Source: an uncultured Porphyromonas sp. (lineage in GTDB: Bacteria > Bacteroidota > Bacteroidia > Bacteroidales > Porphyromonadaceae). Taken from it: DNA of 64,000 nt. The position numbers were made by a program, and so were the translations under genes. Location of the stretch: positions 1 through 64,000 of the forward strand of contig CAKRMU010000004.1 of the NCBI GenBank assembly GCA_934364985.1. Reading direction: 5' to 3'. Below are positions 61,862 through 64,000 of the stretch, piece after piece (position 1 is the stretch's first letter; every line of letters begins with the position of its first letter). The notes under the pieces were generated by a model that was given only the letters and a program-made list of their open reading frames with translations, ran no database searches and was not told the DNA's origin.

Positions 61862-62818
61862 TTACTTCTTGTACCGCTCACTGAGTACCCGAAGCATATC
61901 TGTAGTCATTGTGTCTAAGTCGTACTTAGGTGCCCAGCCCCATTCAGCTCTTGCACAGCTATCATCAAGCGAATTTGGCCATGATTCTGCGATAGCTTGC
62001 CTAAGAGGGTCCACTTCGTAGGTCATCTCAAAGCTTGGCATTTGCTTTTTGATAGCGGCATAGATGTCGCCGGGCTGGAAGCTCATGCTGGCAATATTAA
62101 ACGCGTTGCGGTGAATAAGCTTTGATGGGTCTGCCTCCAATAGTTGTACCATTGCGTGCAGAGCATCAGGCATATACATCATATCCATAAAGGTGCCTTC
62201 AGCAATAGGGCATACAAACTTGCCGTCTTGCACTGCCTTGTAATAGATATCTACTGCATAGTCGGTAGTACCTCCACCTGGCAACGCTACATTAGAGATA
62301 AGTCCAGGGAAGCGAACGGAGCGGGTATCTACCCCAAAACGGCGGAAGTAGTAATCACTAAGAAGTTCACCAGATACCTTTGTGACACCATACATCGTAG
62401 TAGGTCTTTGTATGGTATCTTGTGGGGTCTTGTCTTTGGGTGTACCAGGGCCAAAAGCTCCGATAGAGCTGGGGGTAAACACTGCACATCCCAATTCGCG
62501 AGCCACCTCTAAGGTATTAAAGAGACCACCAATACCGATCTTCCAAGCCATCTGAGGCTTATTTTCAGCCACTGCAGATAGCAATGCGGCAAGGTTGTAG
62601 ATGGTGTCAATATGGTACTTATTTACTACATCAGCGATCTGCTGAGCGTTAGTAATGTCTACCTCTTCACAGGGACCGCTTTCAAGTAACTCCTGCTTTG
62701 GAGGTTGTGCTTTGATATATCCTGCTACTACGTGGTCATTCCCATAGATGCCACGAAGATACATTGCTAACTCCGTACCTATCTGACCTGTGGAGCCAAT
62801 AATGAGAATATTCTTCAT
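61862..62818 (-). CDS. tdh: SDR-type L-threonine 3-dehydrogenase (NAD-dependent epimerase-like)
   Basis: This is a 318-residue extended short-chain dehydrogenase. The NAD-binding GSTGQIG is at residues 8-14, with catalytic Tyr143 and Lys147 in MYGVTKVSGE. The segment GGGTTDYAVDIYYKAV, and MDMMYMPDAL further on, point to the UDP-galactose-epimerase-like threonine dehydrogenase described in Bacteroidetes. It oxidises threonine to 2-amino-3-ketobutyrate. A sugar epimerase is less likely given these motifs. The gene is monocistronic with its own terminator, and asd, of the same amino-acid family, is upstream on the same strand. Confidence 0.88.
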   Translation of the reverse strand: MKNILIIGSTGQIGTELAMYLRGIYGNDHVVAGYIKAQPPKQELLESGPCEEVDITNAQQIADVVNKYHIDTIYNLAALLSAVAENKPQMAWKIGIGGLFNTLEVARELGCAVFTPSSIGAFGPGTPKDKTPQDTIQRPTTMYGVTKVSGELLSDYYFRRFGVDTRSVRFPGLISNVALPGGGTTDYAVDIYYKAVQDGKFVCPIAEGTFMDMMYMPDALHAMVQLLEADPSKLIHRNAFNIASMSFQPGDIYAAIKKQMPSFEMTYEVDPLRQAIAESWPNSLDDSCARAEWGWAPKYDLDTMTTDMLRVLSERYKK

Positions 62819-62864
62819 ATCAATATGAATAAATGTATTTGTGTGGAAATATTATTCTTAGGTG

Positions 62865-62872
62865 CAAAGATA
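62865..62872 (-). promoter_or_regulatory. -7 element of the threonine dehydrogenase gene
   Basis: TATCTTTG on the minus strand lies 46 nt before the start codon. The -33 element is unclear. Confidence 0.5.
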
Positions 62873-62938
62873 CATAAAAGAATAACTACTTATTCTTATG
62901 ATACCTTTTTCAAATATACACCCTCCTATACCAGAATA

Positions 62939-63940
62939 TCACCGATGAGCGATGAGGTATTCTGCTATCTGGATGGCATTAAGTGCTGCTCCTTTACGTA
63001 TCTGGTCGCTAACGCACCAAAAAGCAATGCCATGAGGATTGGTAAGATCTTTGCGTATACGTCCTACGTAAACGGGGTCTTTGCCCGATAGATAAAGTGG
63101 CATAGGGTACTCTTGATGAGCTGGATTATCCAGCAACACAGCCCCTGCCTGCTGCTTAATAGCTTCCTGCACTTGTGTCACGGTGAGAGGCTCTTTCGTC
63201 TCAACCCAAATGGCTTCTGAATGGGCTCGACGCACGGGGACTCGTACGCAAGTAGCACTCACTGAGACGTCCGTTTCGAGTATTTTACGCGTCTCGTTGA
63301 TCATCTTAAGCTCCTCCTTTGTGTAACCATTCTCGGTAAATTGGTCGACTTGTGGAATGAGGTTAAATAGAAGTTGGTAAGCGAATTTCTCCACGGTCAA
63401 CTCTTTGTCTTCCGCATAATCGTGGGTCTGCTGCTCCAATTCGTTGATGCCGGACTGTCCTGCTCCGCTTGCACTCTGGTAAGTGGCGACATGCACTTTT
63501 GTAATAGGGGAAAGGGAGTTAATGGCATTCAGGGGTATCATCATCTGTATTGTAGTGCAATTGGGATTAGCAATGATATGACGAGGAGCCTCTAAAGCTC
63601 GTTTTGCATTGACTTCTGGGACAACTAATGGCACATCCTTTTCCATCCTAAATGCACTCGAATTATCAATCATCGTAGTTCCATATTTGGTGATGGTTGC
63701 AGCGTACTCTATCGATGTACTTCCTCCTGCTGAGACAAAGGCAATATCCACATCTTTGAAAGCATCGTTATGGGTAAGAAGCTCTACTTTGATAGCTTTC
63801 CCATTTACTACATATTCGCTTCCTGCACTTCTTGAGGAGCCAAACAATCGTAAACTGGTATGGGGAAAATGTCGCTCCTCAATGAGCCTTATCAATTCTT
63901 GTCCTACGGCACCTGAGGCACCTACTATTGCAATATTCAT
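62939..63940 (-). CDS. asd: Aspartate-semialdehyde dehydrogenase
   Basis: The 333-residue protein has the NADP-binding [17 protein letters not shown] at 7-23 and active-site Cys128 in [10 protein letters not shown]. The segment [17 protein letters not shown] also fits the family. It reduces aspartyl phosphate to aspartate semialdehyde, the branch point to threonine, methionine, lysine and diaminopimelate. It lies upstream of the threonine dehydrogenase gene with a ~120-nt gap containing that gene's own promoter. Confidence 0.96.
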   Translation of the reverse strand: MNIAIVGASGAVGQELIRLIEERHFPHTSLRLFGSSRSAGSEYVVNGKAIKVELLTHNDAFKDVDIAFVSAGGSTSIEYAATITKYGTTMIDNSSAFRMEKDVPLVVPEVNAKRALEAPRHIIANPNCTTIQMMIPLNAINSLSPITKVHVATYQSASGAGQSGINELEQQTHDYAEDKELTVEKFAYQLLFNLIPQVDQFTENGYTKEELKMINETRKILETDVSVSATCVRVPVRRAHSEAIWVETKEPLTVTQVQEAIKQQAGAVLLDNPAHQEYPMPLYLSGKDPVYVGRIRKDLTNPHGIAFWCVSDQIRKGAALNAIQIAEYLIAHR

Positions 63941-63966
63941 AATCTAAATTGTCTGGATAATGATTC

Positions 63967-64000
63967 TTATAACCACTGAATGGGTTTGATGCCATTGGTG
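63967..64000 (-). CDS. Possible C-terminal end of a further gene, cut by the window edge
   Basis: One minus-strand frame reads TNGIKPIQWL followed by a TAA stop at 63967-63969, about 26 nt upstream of asd. Only 11 codons are visible, so this is a weak guess based on a plausible spacing to asd and an ordinary-looking peptide. No family can be assigned. Confidence 0.25.
   Translation of the reverse strand, partial: TNGIKPIQWL

Overview
The window looks like a chromosomal segment of a Bacteroidales bacterium, most likely a Porphyromonas or close relative. The evidence is gene content and sequence habits. There is an FeoA-FeoB fusion, a FabK-type enoyl reductase, a dipeptidyl-peptidase-5-like S9 enzyme and an SDR-type threonine dehydrogenase. 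Bacteroidetes-only families also appear (DUF4835, DUF4293, GLPGLI, TamL, the Bacteroidetes form of RpoZ). Many upstream regions carry the Bacteroidetes promoter (TTG or TTTG at -33, about 19-21 nt, TAnnTTTG at -7), and Shine-Dalgarno sites are weak. The genus call is an inference from memory of these families; no search was run.

Layout. 157-5577 (+): meaB, a small membrane protein, glyQS, an FKBP lipoprotein, surE and lpxB. 6004-7563 (+): a PadR regulator and a PspC membrane protein. 7651-9738 (-): a DPP5-like peptidase. 9876-12819 (+): a SPOR lipoprotein, a MerR regulator, rnz and nadK. 12814-16157 (-): a membrane-anchored hypothetical protein and the feoAB locus. 16394-16852 (-): a chimeric scar of a type I restriction system. 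17231-22681 (-): tkt, rpiB, an M3 peptidase and fabK. 22978-25961 (-): rpsA and xerD. 26431-27759 (+): a metallophosphoesterase. 27827-34736 (-): a tight chain dnaN, exonuclease, coaBC, DUF4835, recN, rlmB, then ridA. 35179-39371 (+): two SGNH hydrolases and an MBOAT acyltransferase. 39633-43316 (+): greA, a HIT protein, HU, superoxide dismutase and rpsF-rpsR-rplI. 43317-44278: a gene-poor stretch with repeats and a decayed TonB-receptor plug. 44279-48663 (-): marC-recF-DUF721, rplS, and bamD-rpoZ-DUF4293. 48919-52657 (+): a small exported two-cysteine protein, a GLPGLI protein and a TonB-receptor-like outer-membrane protein. 53071-54312 (+): an FtsX/LolE-type permease. 54331-61463 (-): tamB-tamL. 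61862-63940 (-): threonine dehydrogenase and asd.

Most of the window is ordinary housekeeping and envelope biogenesis: lipid A (lpxB), outer-membrane assembly (bamD, tamL/tamB), surface acetylation (SGNH/MBOAT) and iron uptake (feoAB). The unusual signals are these. First, seven intergenic clusters of about 22-24 bp tandem units built around a palindromic GAATAnnnGGTATTCG-like core; five successive clusters lie 8.6-9.2 kb apart. Second, the small-protein/GLPGLI/outer-membrane-receptor cassette, with a perfect hairpin after the small gene. Third, an in-frame hsdM-N-terminus/hsdR-C-terminus fusion left by deletion of a restriction system. Fourth, a superoxide dismutase with cysteine at the residue that tunes metal preference. 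Fifth, a perfect inverted repeat at the -33 element of feoAB. No tRNA, rRNA, CRISPR array or intact mobile element was seen.
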